Assembly: GCF_022682495.2 (NCBI RefSeq)
Contig: NC_071389.1
Span: 59,046,239 to 59,110,238, forward strand
Reading direction: 5' to 3'
From: Desmodus rotundus
Taxonomy: Eukaryota > Chordata > Mammalia > Chiroptera > Phyllostomidae
DNA length: 64,000 bases
The notes beneath the pieces are model-generated. The model did no database searches. It was not told where the DNA came from and was given only the letters and a program-made list of their open reading frames with translations. Made by a program: the position numbers and the translations under genes. Within the stretch, counting starts at the first letter, position 1; each line of letters begins with the position of its first letter. Shown here piece by piece: positions 24,986 through 36,130 of this stretch.

Positions 24986-26480
24986 TATTGACCCAAAGCC
25001 CTCATTTATCTCATCTTTCTTGCTTCCTCTTTCTCAAATCTGCAGATTACAACCTGTTCCTGGAACTACGGAATGCAAGTGCTTTGTGACCAGGACGCAC
25101 ACCCAACGAGCCCCAAGCAGCAGGCACACTCATGACGCTGTACTCACCAGGTGGTACATTTTACAGTTGGGAAACATTTGAACTGAACGAATATGGATCG
25201 GATGCTGGTCACAAGCCCAGTAATGTGCTAAACTCTGGATGAGAATAAGTGCTTGTGGAGGTGAAGAAATGTGGATCTCTCTATTCTTACTCTCACTCGT
25301 CTGCCAAAAAGCAAAGAATTCAGCGTGCCTGCCATCCCCAGCCATCCAAGAGCATGTTTCCCATCCTCAAAGGCCTAAGCATTCATTTGGGTAGGGTGGC
25401 CAGGCATGGTAGTTTGCCCTGGATACCATGAGCTTACACCTATTCTTCTGGCATGTTGTCAGTAGCACCCACTAGCACTCAAAATTGTCCTGGGTTCACT
25501 AAGTCATATAAGTGCTGTAAGTTCAGGTATTTTCCCACTAGTGTGAGGAAAGGAAATGAGAAACTTTTACTTTAAGGTAATGAGTTTTTCCCAGACATTG
25601 TCTTGTTCCTGGAAGATGGTATGAGAAGGAGCATGAGAAGAATTGGAAAGAAACTACAGATGTTCGATGACCCATGGAGTCCTGGGACAGTCTGCATGGC
25701 TGGGTCCTCTCCCAGCCCCTCCTATGTCACTCTCGGGGGCCTTAGTCCCTCGGCTGGTATGTGCGAGGGCCTTAGAGAATTGCAAACTATTTAGCTTTCA
25801 AAGATGTGCAGTGGAGTTACTGCCTAACTAAGGTGGGATCCTATGATTAAATGAAGTTCCAAGTACAGTTTCTGATGAACCACACAGGCCTCAAAATCGA
25901 TACTGAGTCCTTTTTTGAATTTGAAACTGGGAGCATCTGTGCTCTTAGAAACAAGCAAGCTGGTAGACATTCCACCCCTTCCACCGAGCAGCTGACACCG
26001 CAGCTGGGATCACGCGTCCTGCCTGGGCCTCCTGTGCTGGGCAGCGGTGTCAGATGGAAACACGTGTGGGGCATTCAGGGCACCGTCCTCCTCCCCTTCC
26101 TCGCCAAGCTGGCTGCCCCCGGTTCTTCACAAAACTCTGAGGGAGCACTTTGAAAGAAAGAACAACTTATTTTTCAATTCAGAACGAACGTAGGATTTGC
26201 ACATTAAAAAGTGACTGAATGAATTAAAACTTAGTTTGTGAAATTCAAAGAGTAACTGCTGCTCAAACGCCACCTTCACTGGAGGCTTAGGTTGAAATGC
26301 CAGGATTCCCTTTGTAGTCTGGGTGAGTATTGTAAGCCGTATCTAAGTCACCTCTGCGACTGTTTTAATGTGTTTTTGTAAAGTTGGGCAAAATTATATA
26401 ATGTCTTCAGATTTTTCTCCTTGCTCTGCTGTGTTGTGCAGGGGAAATCGGCCCCCACTGCAAGCGCTATGGAAAAACAC
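24986..26480. other. Single-copy region
   Basis: No recognised gene or repeat. Slightly higher GC at 25980-26140; open frames there (100 codons forward, 75 reverse) match nothing I know. Confidence 0.45.
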
Positions 26481-26489
26481 AGCTTAGTG

Positions 26490-27210
26490 GACAAACTAGT
26501 GGTATTTGGTGCTAATATTACTAATACAACATTTGGAGGGGTTGCTCGGTGGGGAAAAATAACATGTTCTATAAGTCACAGTAGAAACTAGGGAGATAGT
26601 TAATGGGTGTTGGCTCCACGGCACAGAGTGCTCACAATGCTCTTCAAACTGCTGCTGACTTCCTGCCAATAGACGTGGAAGTAATTGTCAACAAGATTTA
26701 TTGTTACTTTCACATTTACACAGCGAGAGAGGAAAGGTTGAAAGAGTTCTGTGAAGTTCAGTACCGACTTCTACTGAACCATAGCAACGCTCGCTGATTA
26801 TTGCTAATGTGTGCCACAGAAAGAGTTTTGCATCTTCGGCGGCCTTAAAATCATTCTTTTTGTCAGGAACAAATCCCCTCACCATCCTCAGCCATTTCTC
26901 CTCAAGCCAAGGAACACGGTGTGTTTTTTTTGCATGGCAAAATGGTTGTTTTCCACGTGGTAAAGCAGTGATCTTCAGCTACAGAATTAGGGGTTGGGTA
27001 GAGCATGTGATCAATTAACCCCCAGTCTGTGGAACTAGCAAAAAATCTAACTCGAGAAACAGAAGGCAGGCTTTAATTTTGAAAGGAAAAGGCTTTGCTT
27101 GCCAATTGAGAAGCTGTCAGAGAGGGAAAGTCGTTGGATCAAGAACCTAATGAATATTCAGGAGCTTCTATAGTGTAATATTCTCTCCCTTCCAATTCTA
27201 TTGTCCAGAC
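26490..27210 (+). pseudogene. hAT-like transposase-derived ORF remnant
   Basis: Reads as a decayed hAT/ZBED-type transposase. Recognisable pieces in order: VFGANITNTTFGGVARWGK (about 26503-26559), a frame change, HNALQTAADFLPIDVEVIVN and KIYCYFHIYTAREERLKEFC (about 26634-26753), LLLNHSNAR, then TGA at 26795-26797 where the family has TGG (Trp of the conserved RW-L segment), ATERVLHL and NHSFCQEQIPSPSS, and weaker similarity to about 27210. hAT transposases are DDE enzymes of cut-and-paste elements, and several were domesticated in mammals. No terminal inverted repeats or target duplication were located, so it could be an old element, or a pseudogene or fragment of a domesticated hAT gene. Multiple frameshifts and stops show it is dead. 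The assignment rests on remembered family patterns. Confidence 0.6.
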
Positions 27211-28220
27211 ACCTTGTTTGTGCAGGCTGAGGAAGGAGGTTCTCTTTCCCTCTTCAAATGGCATCTAGCTCTATAGGAGCGAAAGTGAGATGATGGGATT
27301 GCAATTTCCCATGCTTTGGATTATTTCTAAGAGTGAGGAGCAAACCCATGAGTGTCAAGAAACACGTCAGCACAGTGTGGGCTTCCTCAACCATGCATCC
27401 CTTTAAACCCACCCACAGCACTAACACACACAGGAGATTATCTCTTCCTTGAATTTCAGGATGGCATTTCCAGGCACAAGAAGCACCTGTTGGTAAAATT
27501 TCTCTCTGTAATGAAGGCCATCTGGAGAGGAGACACAAAGTAGGGTGTGAGGACTCTGGTGAGCGGAGAGGGAGCCCCTAGTGCTGACTGAGGCAGCAAC
27601 TGCTCTGAGGACTGCGAACAACTGTGGGGGAACACATATATCGGACAAGGAGTCGTTTATCTCAGCAGTATTTGCACAGGCAGCAGGCACTGGAACAGGA
27701 ATGGATATAGATAATGAAATCTTTTTTTTCCCTCTGCAAAAAATAGGCGTGATGCAGGAAATCTGAAACCTCCTGGCATTCCCCCTTGTCATTTGAGCAT
27801 TTACCATGGTGCTTGTTTTCATACCATTGAGTGTCCCTTGATTACATTGCAGAGAGGGAGGAGAAGAGATATGAATGGACCTATTATTTTAAATGCCACC
27901 TTTCAAAATATAGATAAAAGTGTGGCAGAGCAGTATTGATGAATAACGCTGGTAATATTAGATGTCAGAGTAGAACATAGAACTTGCTGTACTGAATCGA
28001 TGAAGTGGCCTATTCAGCTTGGTATCTTGTGTCTTAGAGTGGTACAGAGAAGTATTTTCCCAAAGGCCACGGTGGCTTTACATGGCATGAGCCTTGAAAT
28101 GAGGTGCAAGTAAAGCCTCCAAGGATGAATCACCCAAGAATTCAGGAGCACTTTTGTTGTTCGTATATGTATTTTTTTCTTCCAGAGCGCCACGCTTTTA
28201 CTAGAAGATAGTCATCGTTT
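27211..28220. other. Single-copy region
   Basis: No gene recognised. A 133-codon reverse open frame (27421-27822) has no family resemblance and no supporting context. Confidence 0.45.
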
Positions 28221-29030
28221 TAACTTAACAAATATTTATTAAGCACCTACTCTGTGTTAAATGCATAGCTCCAGGCACTGAGGATCCCACAGTGAGGAGG
28301 ACAGATTAAAAATTCTTCTCTTCTTTAAGCTTATATTCCAAAGGAAAGATCATCACCACAAAAGGCCCCCCAAATGGAGGTCAGTGAGCCGTGGGGCACT
28401 CAGTCAGGGAAGGAGGCATTCGTGGTGTGGGCAGAGGGAGATGATGGTTTTCAACGGGGTCGTCAGACAAGGCCTCATTGAAAAGGTGGCCCTTGAGCAA
28501 AGCCCAAAAAGAGGTGAGAAGTAAGCCATGCGGCATCTGGGAGAAGAAAGTTCCAGGCTGAAGGGTGAGGAAGTTCAAAGGCCCCGATGAAGGAGCAGGC
28601 CTGGAATTTCCCAGGAACAGCAAAGAGGCTACTGTGAGTGCAGTGGAGAAAGTAGAAAATAACCGGGGGCTGACTGCAGAGTATCTTGTTGGCCATTCTA
28701 GGAATTTTGGCTTTTGCTCTAACTGAAATAAGAAGCCATTGGAAACTTTTAAGAAAAGAGATGACGTGTTTTAAACAATTCATTTGCCATTTTGAGAAGC
28801 TGTATGAGGCAAGATTGGAAGTGGAATGATGAATTAGGAGACTACTGAAATAACCCGGGCAGGAGATACTGGGGCTTAGGCAGGAATGCCAACAGTGGCG
28901 GTGGTGAAATGGCTGGATTCTGAGATATTTTAGAGGCGATGGGCCACAGGATTTGCTGCTGCATTGGATGTGGAGTATATATTACACGAGTCATCCTTAA
29001 ATCATCCTTTGTAGCTTCTAGGTGCAGATT
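28221..29030 (-). mobile_element. L2 LINE, C-terminal ORF2 and 3' end (reverse)
   Basis: From the reversed L2 tail ('caaatatttattaagcacct') through 'ggcccttgagcaaagccc', 'aatttcccaggaacagcaaa', 'ggcttttgctctaactgaaa' and 'ggatttgctgctgcattgga'. On the reverse strand one frame still reads FQWLLISVRAKAKIPRMANK, the segment that in L2 ends the reverse transcriptase. About 800 bp nearly co-linear, which is long for an L2 piece. Confidence 0.85.
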
Positions 29031-29430
29031 CAAGTGCTTTTGCATTCACTTATAGTTTATTTGATTTCGTGAACTTTGGCCATATTTCCCACCAAGGCCT
29101 TCACCCTTCTCTATACAGAAGGCTTTGAACATTGTTCTCACATGGTAAACTTCTATCCTCACAGTCATTCTGTCCGCCCTCCTCTTGACCTCCTCCAAGT
29201 TCATTACGGCAGTGCTTGTGTAGGTGAAGGCAGTGTTTAGGTGAGTGCAGTGTTCCAGGTGAGTCATACCATGTTGTGATATCCAAAGTCCTATTGCATC
29301 TGCTAAAAAAAAAAAAAGTATTACTACTCCATCCTTTTGGTTTTATGTTCCTTCCTCCCTAAAATGCATAAGCAATGTATCTAAATTCAGTATGAATTAG
29401 TCAATCTTGCCTTGAAGCCCCATTGGTAGC
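29031..29430. other. Unassigned sequence
   Basis: No gene or clear repeat; an A-run at about 29306-29318. Confidence 0.4.
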
Positions 29431-29436
29431 AAAGGA

Positions 29437-29530
29437 TGGTTTTGAGTATACTACACTTATTTTCTCATTTAATCTTCACAGCCATTTTCTGAAGTAGGCA
29501 GCAAGGAAGAAACGGAGTTTTAGAGTCAAA
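29437..29530 (-). repeat. MIR fragment (reverse)
   Basis: 'ttctcatttaatcttcacag' followed by 'aagaaacggagttttagag' is MIR core in reverse. Confidence 0.6.
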
Positions 29531-30089
29531 TCTCACTGGTTTTGCCTCAACTAGTGGGTTCCAGCTTTGGGATATGCAAACTTTTCTGTAAGCACGACAT
29601 TCCTGCCCTCATGTTTGGTGTCTGTGGTGTGATAGTTAGCTTCATGCCATCTTGAAGGGTGTATTTGAATGAATTTAGTTTTTGAATCAGTGAACTTTGG
29701 GTAAAACAGATTGTCCTCCCTCAGGTGGATGGGCCTTGCCCAATCATTAAAGGCCTGGGTAAAGCAAAGGGACTGGCCTCCTGGAGAAAAAGGAGGTTCT
29801 CTAGCAGACTGACTGCCTTTGGAGAGGAACTGGAGCAATGGTCCTCCTAGGTCTGAGTCTGCCGCTGTTTGGACTGGAACTGCACCACTAGCCTTCCTGG
29901 GTCTCCAGTGTAGTGGCCCACACTGTAAATTTTGGACTCGTCGGCCTCCATAATCACCTGAGCCATAGTATAAGCAGGTAAACAGATAAGGAATCAGCTC
30001 GGGTGATAATGGAAACTGATCTATATCTATATCTCTATATATCTATGGTGGCTGTGTGCTCTTTCTTTCTCCCCGTCTGTCTCTGTCTC

Positions 30090-30093
<4 letters not shown>

Positions 30094-30122
<29 letters not shown>
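30094..30122. repeat. (TG)n microsatellite
   Basis: About 14 uninterrupted TG units inside the LTR, next to the mariner end. Confidence 0.95.
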
Positions 30123-30127
<5 letters not shown>

Positions 30128-30130
30128 AAA

Positions 30131-30772
30131 TGGCCTGTCCAGAAGGTATCCAGCCATGTATTATAAAAAATAGAGACATTTACTGGAGAAGATACAAGAA
30201 AAATTGTACATAGGACAATGACACCTCAGTCCCTTTCAAAGTAGACACCTTGGAACCTCACACAGTTCTCCCAATTGCCATCTGTTTCCCTTTTGTATTT
30301 TCCTGAATCTCATCAAAGTCTGAAATTTACTTTTGGGAAAAACCAGGAGTCACAGGGTGCCAAATCTCAGCTGTAAGGGAACTGAGTCATCTTGGTGATT
30401 TGATGTGTCACCAGAAAACTGCATAAATGTGATGCATGAGTGGGCACATTATTGTGATGAAGCTGCCAATCACCAGTTACCCATAGCTGTGGCCTTCTGA
30501 AACATCCAAATAGTTTCTGCAGAGGGATGTTCAAGCTTAACACAAAATTTGAGGCAGATTTGTTATTCTACTTGCTCACTCATTTTGAATGCAACAGCCA
30601 CACAGTACACATGCTTGCTCACGGGCATCTACAGCCCCCACTGACTGGTATAGTGAAGTTGTCATTATACACCAACATCCCAGTCCAGTCTCCTTGGCTG
30701 CCAGGTTATATCGATGTCTTGCAAACCATTCTTGTTATATTAACAATGGTCAGACTTTTCCTGGACAGACCA
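30131..30772 (-). mobile_element. Mariner DNA transposon, internally deleted (reverse)
   Basis: Ends 'tggcctgtccagaaggtatc' and the reverse complement of 'cttttcctggacagacca' form the inverted repeats. The reverse strand contains mariner transposase text from both ends of the protein: an N-terminal piece (ICLKFCVKLEHPSAETIWMF) joined within a few codons to the catalytic-domain motif QLHHNNVPTHASH, then a TQFPYS-stop-DLAPCDSWFFPK segment and C-terminal text near 30230. The second catalytic Asp of the HHDNAP motif is Asn here (AAT near 30446). Roughly 640 bp of an element normally about 1.2-1.3 kb. The middle of the gene is missing, so it is a MITE-like deletion copy. It sits inside the MLT2 LTR and is younger than it. 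Confidence 0.85.
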
Positions 30773-30865
30773 AAAAACATAGACATATGTTTATTTCTTT
30801 ACTCATACCCATACCGTCCATATACCCATATCTATACTATCTAGAACCCTGGCTAATATATTTGG

Positions 30866-32460
30866 AGTTATTTTTTTTACTTTGAGTGGATAAAAATTAC
30901 CCTGTGAAGTACAGTTATCACCAGTAGTTCAGTTTAGGACTATTGATGTCTAAGTCACTGCCTCTAGGGCATGCTGGGATACAGGATTTTTGCTGCATGA
31001 GAACAATATCTGCCTTCTCTCCACCATTATCTCTTTGTTAATCTGGGTCCAAATGATCAAGCTCTCACACAAAGTATGCCACAATTTCTATCTTTTCTAA
31101 TGATGACCACTCTGCATATCACCACTAATTAAAAGCAACTCTTTTCTTTCATTCCCTTTTTCTGGTAAGTGACTTATTAAGGGTTTCCTTTTCCATACAT
31201 TTGACAGGATACTCTGCAATAGTATTTTGGATAAATAATAAGAGCGTTGCTAATTTACTGTTCTAAAAGTGTTGTATAATGGTCTAATCAGAAAACTCAA
31301 GCCATGGTTTCTAATTCCTATTGGATATAAAACTGAAAATTTTCTCTTCATAAAATTTTAGATAAAGACAAACAAAACAGAGCAAACAAAACCCTATTCT
31401 AAAGGGGGAAATTATCCTTTTCACAGATGGGCACCTAGGTTAAGTTTTCAAAATATTTTTTGTATCCTGCCTACCATTAAAAAAAATTGCTAGTCTAGAT
31501 TTTCAAAGCAGATTTCTTTCAAGGTGACCTTGTGAAAGGATATTCTCAATAGAGATTAGCGAGTACTGGAATAAGAGGAATTAGTAGAGAGAGTAGAAGA
31601 AAATGGTAGGGTTCTCTACTGTTTCACTGCACCACTGTATAAGGAGGAAAAAGAGCATTTTCTAAATTCCAGGTTAGTTTATTTAAAACGATTCGTCAAG
31701 TTATAGGCAGCTGATCAAGTAGATCAAGCAGTATCCAGCCTAGGATAAGTTAAACTTCATATCATCTATCAAATACATCATGAATAAATATAAATTACCT
31801 CGACAGGTGGGTGGGGCATGCGTCAGAGCATCAGGGTGAACAGCATATAACATGGCAGCTCAAGGAGTCACCAGGTCGCTGGAGATTGTCTCACAAACGT
31901 ACTAGTCTGAATTTAATTTCATAATGATAAGACACAGATTAAGTATAAAACTTATGGAGCAGGACTTTGAGCTCAGCCTAGCTGTTCATTGCATCCTTAC
32001 TATTCTGAAGGATTGGACTGGCATGCATTCTGCAGCCTTTTCTAATCTGAGATGTCAAAGGCCAGACCAGTTTTCTGTATTCTCAAAGTATTTTTATCAA
32101 TAACTCAGTCTTTCATTCTCTCCAAGTTGCTGTTATTTAAACTAATTATCTCTACTTGCAACTCATTTAAACAAAAAAAAATACTTGGATCTATTTCTTT
32201 TAATTATCACAAGAGCTTTAGCTTTGTGTATCGGGCAGAGTTAGACATAGAGCTTGTAAACAGACCATGTGGGTTTGATTCTTTGCTTCTCAACTTCCCC
32301 ATAACCTGCTATGTGTTTAACCCTTGTCCACGTGATCTGCCTGAGCCTTTTCTTAAAGGGCTGCTGGAAACATTAAATAAGACAACATGTATTGGGATAA
32401 AGTGTCAGGCAAATTGCAATGATTGAATAATAATGTGGCTTATAAAATTGTGGACTACTA
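30866..32460. other. Single-copy region
   Basis: No gene or clear repeat seen. A 124-codon open frame at 32052-32426 has no family resemblance. Confidence 0.45.
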
Positions 32461-32467
32461 TAAACAT

Positions 32468-32685
32468 AGGATCAGCACATTATAGCTTGGATCCCAAATC
32501 TGACCTACTGTCTACATTTGTCAATAAAATTTTATTGGAATACGGCTACACCTTTCAGTTGTATATTGTCTATAGCGGCCTTCATGCTTCAAAGGCAGAA
32601 TTGAGTAGTTGTGGTAGAGACCGCTTGACCTGAAATGCCTAAAATATTTACTATCTAACCGTTTACCACGGTTTGCTGACCTCTG
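32468..32685 (+). mobile_element. MER20-type hAT-Charlie MITE
   Basis: Matches the MER20/Charlie text: 'aggatcagcacattatagc' (start), 'aaattttattggaatacgg', 'tatattgtctatagcggcc', 'ttgagtagttgtggtagaga', 'cctaaaatatttactatcta', and end 'tttgctgacctctg'. A non-autonomous DNA transposon of early eutherians. A second copy lies reversed at 50590-50762. Confidence 0.85.
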
Positions 32686-33282
32686 ATAAAACTGATGCAA
32701 AGGTTACCATTAAGTAGATAGTGGACATTCCCTTTTCAAATTATTTGAAAATTTCACAAATTTGAAAATAGAGATTGGTATTTGAGAGAAATTCCAGTCC
32801 TGTTTCTATAAAAACTTCAGGGAAAGATAAAACAATAATGACCAATAAGGAGCTAAGTGTCCCTGCCACGTGACTCAGTGGCGGACTAGGCTGTGTACCG
32901 ACTGGTACGTTGCCAGAGGCAAGGGAACTCCAAGTCCGCTGAAGACTGGAGCTTGCTGTTAAATTTGGCAGCACTAATTTGCAAGTGGTTCCAAATGAAA
33001 CAAATTGCTTTCTTCCATGATGATATATGAGTCTGTTTGCCTGAACTGCATGATGAGTATTAATTAAGGTACTTTTCTGTACAAACTTGTTGTTTAGGGA
33101 GGAAGTGAACATTCTTACAATCATTTCACTATCCTGAGATTTTAAAAAAGAAGCAGATGAACATAAGTTTCAACAACCCATTTCATTAGATTTAAATTGG
33201 TTCTTTCTCTGTACCTTGGGCTAAAAGTCTTTTCTTACTCCTTTTTTTTTTTTTTTTTTTCTTAACCTACCACAGCTAAAAT
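32686..33282. other. Unassigned sequence with a T-run
   Basis: Non-repetitive; T19 at 33242-33260. A 127-codon reverse open frame (32741-33124) has no recognised family. Confidence 0.4.
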
Positions 33283-33545
33283 ACAGACTAGCAGTTAAAT
33301 GCATGGACTTTGTGGCCAGCGCTCTGGGTTTCAGACCTTGCTTCTGTCACTTTACAGCTGTGTGACCTAGGAAAGTAACTTAACCTGTCTAATTCCCAGT
33401 TCCCTCATTAATTAAACAGAAATAATAATAGTTTCTCCCTCGTATGACTGTTGAAAAGATTACAGAAGTTAATACATGTGAAATACCTAAACAGTGTTTG
33501 GCACATGAAAGCATCAAAATGCAATTTAATTTGCTACTATTACCA
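33283..33545 (+). repeat. MIR SINE, nearly full length
   Basis: 'gcagttaaatgcatggact', 'tttacagctgtgtgacctag', 'aagtaacttaacctgtctaa', 'gttaatacatgtgaaatacc', 'cagtgtttggcacatgaaag'. Near-complete and one of the best preserved MIRs here. Confidence 0.92.
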
Positions 33546-33689
33546 TCATTCTTAGCTTCCTTAAGGAGACATATATTCTAAGCTTGAGATACTTCAAGTT
33601 GTGTTCTTAGGTAAGGTATAGCTCGGGTTTTAGTAAGAAAAAAGAAATTACACTCCTTTCAATTGATGTGGTTATTCTAATTCGATTCA

Positions 33690-33825
33690 GTGACCATCCA
33701 TATAGCAGATATTATTGCCAGATTGATGGTGATAAAAATAAGTGATACCATCTCTGCTCTCAGACAATTTACAGGCTAGTAGAACACATAATACATCACA
33801 CAGGAAATAATTAGAGGCCAATTCT
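33690..33825 (-). repeat. L2 3' end (reverse)
   Basis: 'aataagtgataccatctctg' and 'acaatttacaggctagtag' match the reversed L2 3' region. Confidence 0.55.
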
Positions 33826-33834
33826 GCAGCAGCA

Positions 33835-34065
33835 GCATCCTTATTATCACATCATTCAATTTCTATTTGTTGATCACTTATTCTTGATCAACTGTGCATG
33901 CTGTTTTACATATGTTACTCCCATGAATTCCTATGCACCAATCCTGCAATGAGATGTTATTATTACTGCTTAGCACATGAAGTCATTGTAGCTCAGAGAA
34001 GTTCTATGACTTGCCTAAGGTCATACATACTCTAAATATGGAGCCATTAAAATATGCTTTCAAAA
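33835..34065 (-). repeat. MIR SINE (reverse)
   Basis: 'caactgtgcatgctgtttta', 'gatgttattattactgctta', 'gctcagagaagttctatgac', 'ttgcctaaggtcatacata'. Confidence 0.82.
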
Positions 34066-35180
34066 ATTTCTCCTCATTAGATGTCCCAGCAATGTTTTTT
34101 TAAAAGAATATTAATTCTGCTTTAAAGATGATTCGTATTTGTTTGAGTGTGGGCGAAAAATATTGGAAAATGTCAGTGATTTGTAATTTGTCCTTTTCCC
34201 CAGGTTTATTACAAAACTGAATTTAGTCTGGTTCAAAATAAGAGATATGAACAAGTGATATGAACTACATGCTTTGGAAGTTAAAAATAAGAGTGTGGAA
34301 GGCTGGAAAAAATTGATGGGCAGACTCTGTGAAGGTTTCAGTGATGATTTTCAGTGATTATTTTAATTCAGCACCATTGCTTTTTTTGTGTTCAAAGACC
34401 TGTTCTTGAAGATCAAACATACATTTCAATATACCCCAAAGAGCCTGTAAATGTCACTCTGCTATCCCATGTGGGTTTATTTTGCTTTATACAATAGATG
34501 TATTTTTAAAATAAATTGAAACATGATCTCTTGGCACGTAGTGGGTGCTTAATAAATACTAGCTAATAAAAAGAATGAATGAATATATTTACATTGGATT
34601 TACATAGTAATTTCAGAGCTGCTTTATTTTTACTTCTGATTCATATTTAATTGGTTGTGGCCTTGCCACTCTAACTTTAATTATGTCTGTCCCAACAGAT
34701 GCTATAGCAAGTGGCATTAAATGAATGCACACTTACTTGTTCAGAACTCACTATTCAAGTAACTCTAAAGTGCATCCTTTAGAAAAATAAATGTTCTTGT
34801 AACAAAACAACAAAAGAAAAAACCACTTTGATTTATTTAGTCTCTAGCTTCAGTGGGTTTTTTGTGTTTTATTTTCTTAAAATACATTTTTTAGAATACT
34901 GAAATAAGATTCAGCAAGCCAGCTATTAAAATGGGGACAATAGAAAGGCATTTTGCTCATGTGTGCATAGAGGAACAATCTCCTCATCTCTAAAAGATGT
35001 GTGTGGGAGAAGATTGAGGTTTTAAGGGGTATGCAGTCATTTTTGTAGTGTTATGGAGTATTTCATATGAAATGGAAGCAAAATATTCTCAATTGTTCAT
35101 TTAGTTCTGTTTACTCCAGGCAAGCTCAGAGACGCACCTCTGTGAGGATCCCATAGGACATCTACTATAATACACTTTCT
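34066..35180. other. Single-copy region with an L2 tail
   Basis: No gene. A forward L2 3' end ('gtagtgggtgcttaataaat') lies at about 34538-34585. Confidence 0.5.
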
Positions 35181-35296
35181 GGGCCCCATCCCGGATGTAT
35201 CAAATCAAAATTTCTGGAGGTCAGGCTAGAAAACATGTATTTTTAACAAGCATATCAAGATATTTTTACACACATTAAATGTAAGAATTGCTTCTT
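35181..35296 (-). mobile_element. MER5A-type hAT MITE (reverse, partial)
   Basis: 'gggccccatcccggatgtat', 'caaaatttctggaggtcagg', 'gtatttttaacaagcatatc', then 'cacattaaatgtaagaattg' follow MER5A in reverse. Confidence 0.75.
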
Positions 35297-35930
35297 CAGT
35301 CTTAAAAATGGTTAAAAAATGGAAGAACCAGGCTCATTAAATTTTCTGAGACTGACATTTGCATTATGTATTTACTAATATGAAATCTTTATTGTATAAA
35401 AATATGAAATCTTTACAGAAGTCCTTCCCAATTAAAAGGTTGACACATTGAATAGAGTATGGGATATTCAGTGAAGAATGAATGACTTATTTTGAATGGA
35501 GATGTAATGATTCACACTTACCTCTGAAATTTAAAATATTGTCAGGTTTAATCTATCTATATATATATATCTTTATCACTTTCAGGGTAAAGGTGAGGGG
35601 GTGAAGGATAATTTTAATTTTGACAAGTGACTTTTAATTTTTCTTTCTTTAAAGTCAAACATATTTGGATTCTGTTCAATATGTTCATCACAATTATATA
35701 CTACTTTGAAAAATTAAAATGGTTGTAGTGCTACAAATAAGGTCATGGGTCAGCATCAAAACGCAGAATTCTTTCTTATAAGATTTGTCTTTGGGGGTTC
35801 ATTTTTTTTCATCAGCAATTAGAATAACTTTTATCCATGTTCAAAAATCAAGAGACAATGATAATACTATATTTATGATGTAATAGTGTCATGAAGATTG
35901 GGTTTTCATGTTGCATCAGGCTTTCTGCTT
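35297..35930. other. AT-rich single-copy region
   Basis: No gene; short TA run at about 35558-35572. Confidence 0.45.
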
Positions 35931-35934
35931 TGCC

Positions 35935-36130
35935 TATTAGGTCATTTATGCATATTTTTTCAGTGACTCTTCAAAATCAGCTTCTGAGTAGGTTTTATTA
36001 CTAAGATTTGCAGGTGAAGAGATGGCTATTAGAGAGGTTAATAACTGGTCGATGTCACACAGTTTGTCACAGGCAGGGTTAGGGAGCAAATTCAACTACA
36101 TCTGAATCTAGAGTGTAGGAGCTTAAAGAA
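35935..36130 (-). repeat. MIR SINE (reverse)
   Basis: 'gtgactcttcaaaatcagc', 'gcaggtgaagagatggctat', 'gaggttaataactggtcgat', 'gtcacacagtttgtcacagg'. Confidence 0.7.

Larger units (their letters stand above)
29628..30865 (+). mobile_element. MLT2-type ERVL solitary LTR, split by a mariner
   Basis: The first part (29628-30060) has the MLT2 pattern: 'tgtgatagttagcttcatg', 'ttttgaatcagtgaactttg', 'caggtggatgggccttgcc', 'ctcctgggtct'-like repeats, 'cataatcacctgagccatag', then a CTATAT-rich stretch. The last part, after the mariner, is 'ctatctagaaccctggctaa' ending near 30865. Without the insertion the LTR would be about 500 bp. It is a long-dead endogenous retrovirus-like LTR with no coding region attached. 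The family name is moderately sure. Confidence 0.7.

Noticed and set aside
27421..27822. 133-codon reverse open frame
   Set aside because: No family resemblance and no supporting exon structure.
30527..30885. 105- and 98-codon forward open frames
   Set aside because: Lie antisense to the mariner transposase remnant and run into the LTR remainder.
32741..33124. 127-codon reverse open frame
   Set aside because: No recognisable domain, no splice or promoter context; expected by chance in 64 kb.
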